Source: CAZZEX01 sp964653285 (GTDB taxonomy: Bacteria > Chloroflexota > Anaerolineae > B4-G1). Taken from it: a DNA stretch of 7,078 bases. This document shows, one piece after another, positions 6,410 to 7,078 of this stretch. Position 1 is the first letter of the stretch. Each line of letters opens with the position of its first letter. The DNA lies in the NCBI GenBank assembly GCA_964653285.1, contig CAZZEX010000160.1, positions 1-7,078 on the forward strand. Reading direction: 5' to 3'. Under the pieces are notes generated by a model. It was not told the origin of the DNA. It saw nothing but the letters and a program-made list of their open reading frames with translations, and did no database searches. The translations under genes and the position numbers were made by a program.

Positions 6410-6844
6410 TCAATCCGCTGTAGTGTTGTGCGTACGAAACAGACCTCCCGAGGAAGTTTCTACACTGAACGATTCCTCCTCTTGGAGAAACCGGAGTGCC
6501 TCTTCCGAGGAGATCTCCTGGCGTGCCAGCCGCTCCAACATCTCCCGACGGCGCTCGTTGCTGACTTCCCGCTCCTCGCCCGCCTCGTAGCCCAGCGCGC
6601 GGATGACCTCGACTAGGCGGCTGCGGACGGTGGGGTAGGAGAGACCCAGTTCCTCCTGCACGCGGTTGATCTTCCCCTCACAGCGGAGAAAGATCTCCAC
6701 GAAATGGAGTTGCTCGGGGGTGAGTTGGAAGAGCCGCCCCATGGTGAAGCGACCCTCCAGGGCCGTCCCGCAGTTGCGGCAGACCAACCGGGTGACTAGC
6801 AAGTCGTCGTGGCAGACAGGGCATTCAGTTGGGACTGGGTACAT
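6410..6844 (-). CDS. DUF2089 family transcriptional regulator (zinc ribbon, HTH, SHOCT-like tail)
   Basis: A 144-aa protein with the DUF2089 layout. Cys8-x2-Cys11 and Cys22-x2-Cys25 (C-P-V-C, C-R-N-C-G) form a zinc ribbon. Next comes F-x-x-L-T-P-E-Q-L-x-F-V-E-x-F-L (39-53) and a helix-turn-helix region at about 57-84, with the likely recognition helix around L-S-Y-P-T-V-R-S-R-L (68-77). Residues 95-121 form a SHOCT-like hairpin (N-E-R-R-R-E-M-L-E-R-L-A, then I-S-S-E-E-A-L-R-F-L), followed by a polar 20-residue tail. The layout suggests a DNA-binding protein whose tail can sense or bind partners; three other proteins of this operon carry the same module. I chose ATG 6842-6844: AGGAGG lies 5 nt upstream, whereas the GTG one codon earlier would be only 2 nt away. 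It is first in the operon, directly behind a promoter flanked by a perfect inverted repeat, which suggests autoregulation (inferred). Confidence 0.9.
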   Translation of the reverse strand: MYPVPTECPVCHDDLLVTRLVCRNCGTALEGRFTMGRLFQLTPEQLHFVEIFLRCEGKINRVQEELGLSYPTVRSRLVEVIRALGYEAGEEREVSNERRREMLERLARQEISSEEALRFLQEEESFSVETSSGGLFRTHNTTAD

Positions 6845-6849
6845 CACAT

Positions 6850-6855
6850 CCTCCT
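6850..6855 (-). promoter_or_regulatory. Ribosome binding site of the DUF2089 gene
   Basis: AGGAGG on the minus strand, 5 nt before ATG 6844. Its distance excludes the adjacent GTG (6845-6847) as the main start. Confidence 0.8.
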
Positions 6856-6860
6856 AAATT

Positions 6861-6903
6861 AAATTAAGTTATCTATGAAGAATTATAACACATAACTTAA
6901 TTT
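6861..6903. promoter_or_regulatory. Perfect 12-bp inverted repeat bracketing the -10: candidate operator
   Basis: AAATTAAGTTAT at 6861-6872 and its exact reverse complement ATAACTTAATTT at 6892-6903, separated by 19 bp. The arm centres are 31 bp apart, about three helical turns, so both arms face the same side of the DNA. One arm fills the -35/-10 spacer and the other lies just downstream of the expected transcription start. A dimeric regulator bound here would block the promoter. The DUF2089 protein encoded next is the obvious candidate (inference). Confidence 0.7.
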
Positions 6904-6910
6904 TTATCAA
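6882..6910 (-). promoter_or_regulatory. Extended -10 sigma70-type promoter of the six-gene operon
   Basis: On the minus strand TTGATA (6905-6910, five of six consensus), a 17-bp spacer, then TATAAT (6882-6887, perfect) preceded by TGT, which supplies the extended -10 TGn element. Transcription should start near 6875, leaving a leader of about 31 nt. The region is AT-rich against the GC-rich surroundings. Confidence 0.85.
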
Positions 6911-6922
6911 GATGAAATCCAT

Positions 6923-6992
6923 AAAATGACAAGTGAACAATGATAAATGACAAATGGCTAACCGCTGACCACTGATGGCTAACGGCTAACCT
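6923..6992. repeat. Degenerate heptanucleotide tandem repeat (about 10 units)
   Basis: Reading from 6923, ten consecutive 7-base units follow: AAAATGA, CAAGTGA, ACAATGA, TAAATGA, CAAATGG, CTAACCG, CTGACCA, CTGATGG, CTAACGG, CTAACCT. The first five share an xAATGA-like core, the last five a CTrA core. The stretch lies upstream of the operon promoter. It resembles the short tandem heptamer arrays known from intergenic regions of cyanobacteria and seen in other bacteria; whether it is related is unknown. Confidence 0.6.
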
Positions 6993-7078
6993 GCCAGATT
7001 GTCGGCACTGGACAAACCGGCTTCTTAGGACCTGTTCAAAAACAACTTCGTACTTTTACAACCCAATCACGGTAATGC
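6993..7078. other. Intergenic right end, no gene seen
   Basis: I find no supported coding frame, RNA gene or terminator in these 86 bases. The stretch GGACCTGTTCAAAAAC at 7028-7043 loosely resembles terminal sequences of some DDE-transposase insertion sequences, but no partner end or transposase is in view. Confidence 0.3.

Noticed and set aside
6923..6992. CRISPR array
   Set aside because: The units are 7 bp, contiguous and degenerate, with no spacers and no cas genes.

Overview
This is a GC-rich bacterial segment (clearly AT-rich only in the promoter at about 6860-6925). Protein flavour suggests a Chloroflexota/Anaerolineae-like bacterium: SHOCT-like small proteins, a DUF2089 regulator, a DUF4097 protein, and a GxSxG patatin with a coiled-coil tail. 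This lineage guess is an inference from style only.

Layout. At the left edge the plus strand carries the last ~83 codons of a GT4-type glycosyltransferase (1-254). Every other gene is on the minus strand, so it reads right to left. A near-consensus extended -10 promoter (6882-6910) opens an apparent six-gene operon: DUF2089 zinc-ribbon/HTH regulator (6410-6844), DUF4097 beta-repeat/coiled-coil protein (5164-6342), MFS exporter 1 with a GTG start (3858-5162), MFS exporter 2 (2580-3854), a two-TM SHOCT-like protein (1986-2555) and a soluble SHOCT-like protein (1590-1970). Apart from the 67-nt gap after the regulator, the intergenic gaps are 1, 3, 24 and 15 nt, each with a visible Shine-Dalgarno site. 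A separate sigma70-like promoter (1528-1556), a structured leader and a patatin-like phospholipase (300-1343) follow.

How the genes may work together. The striking feature is that four of the six operon proteins carry the same ~28-residue helical hairpin (ER..hL..hE.G.h..EEA..hL..L): at the C-terminus of the regulator and of the DUF4097 protein, and at the N-terminus of the two small proteins. The two small proteins are also paralogs over their C-terminal domains, one having gained two membrane segments. I read this as a self-contained sensing and efflux module: a membrane-anchored member, a soluble member, a beta-solenoid scaffold and a transcription factor linked by a shared interaction module, controlling two exporters. 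A perfect 12-bp inverted repeat spaced about three helical turns apart brackets the -10 of the operon promoter and is a good candidate for the regulator's operator. Functional assignment beyond domain level is inference.

The right end (6911-7078) has no gene that I can support. It contains a degenerate 7-bp tandem repeat and a stretch faintly like an insertion-sequence end.
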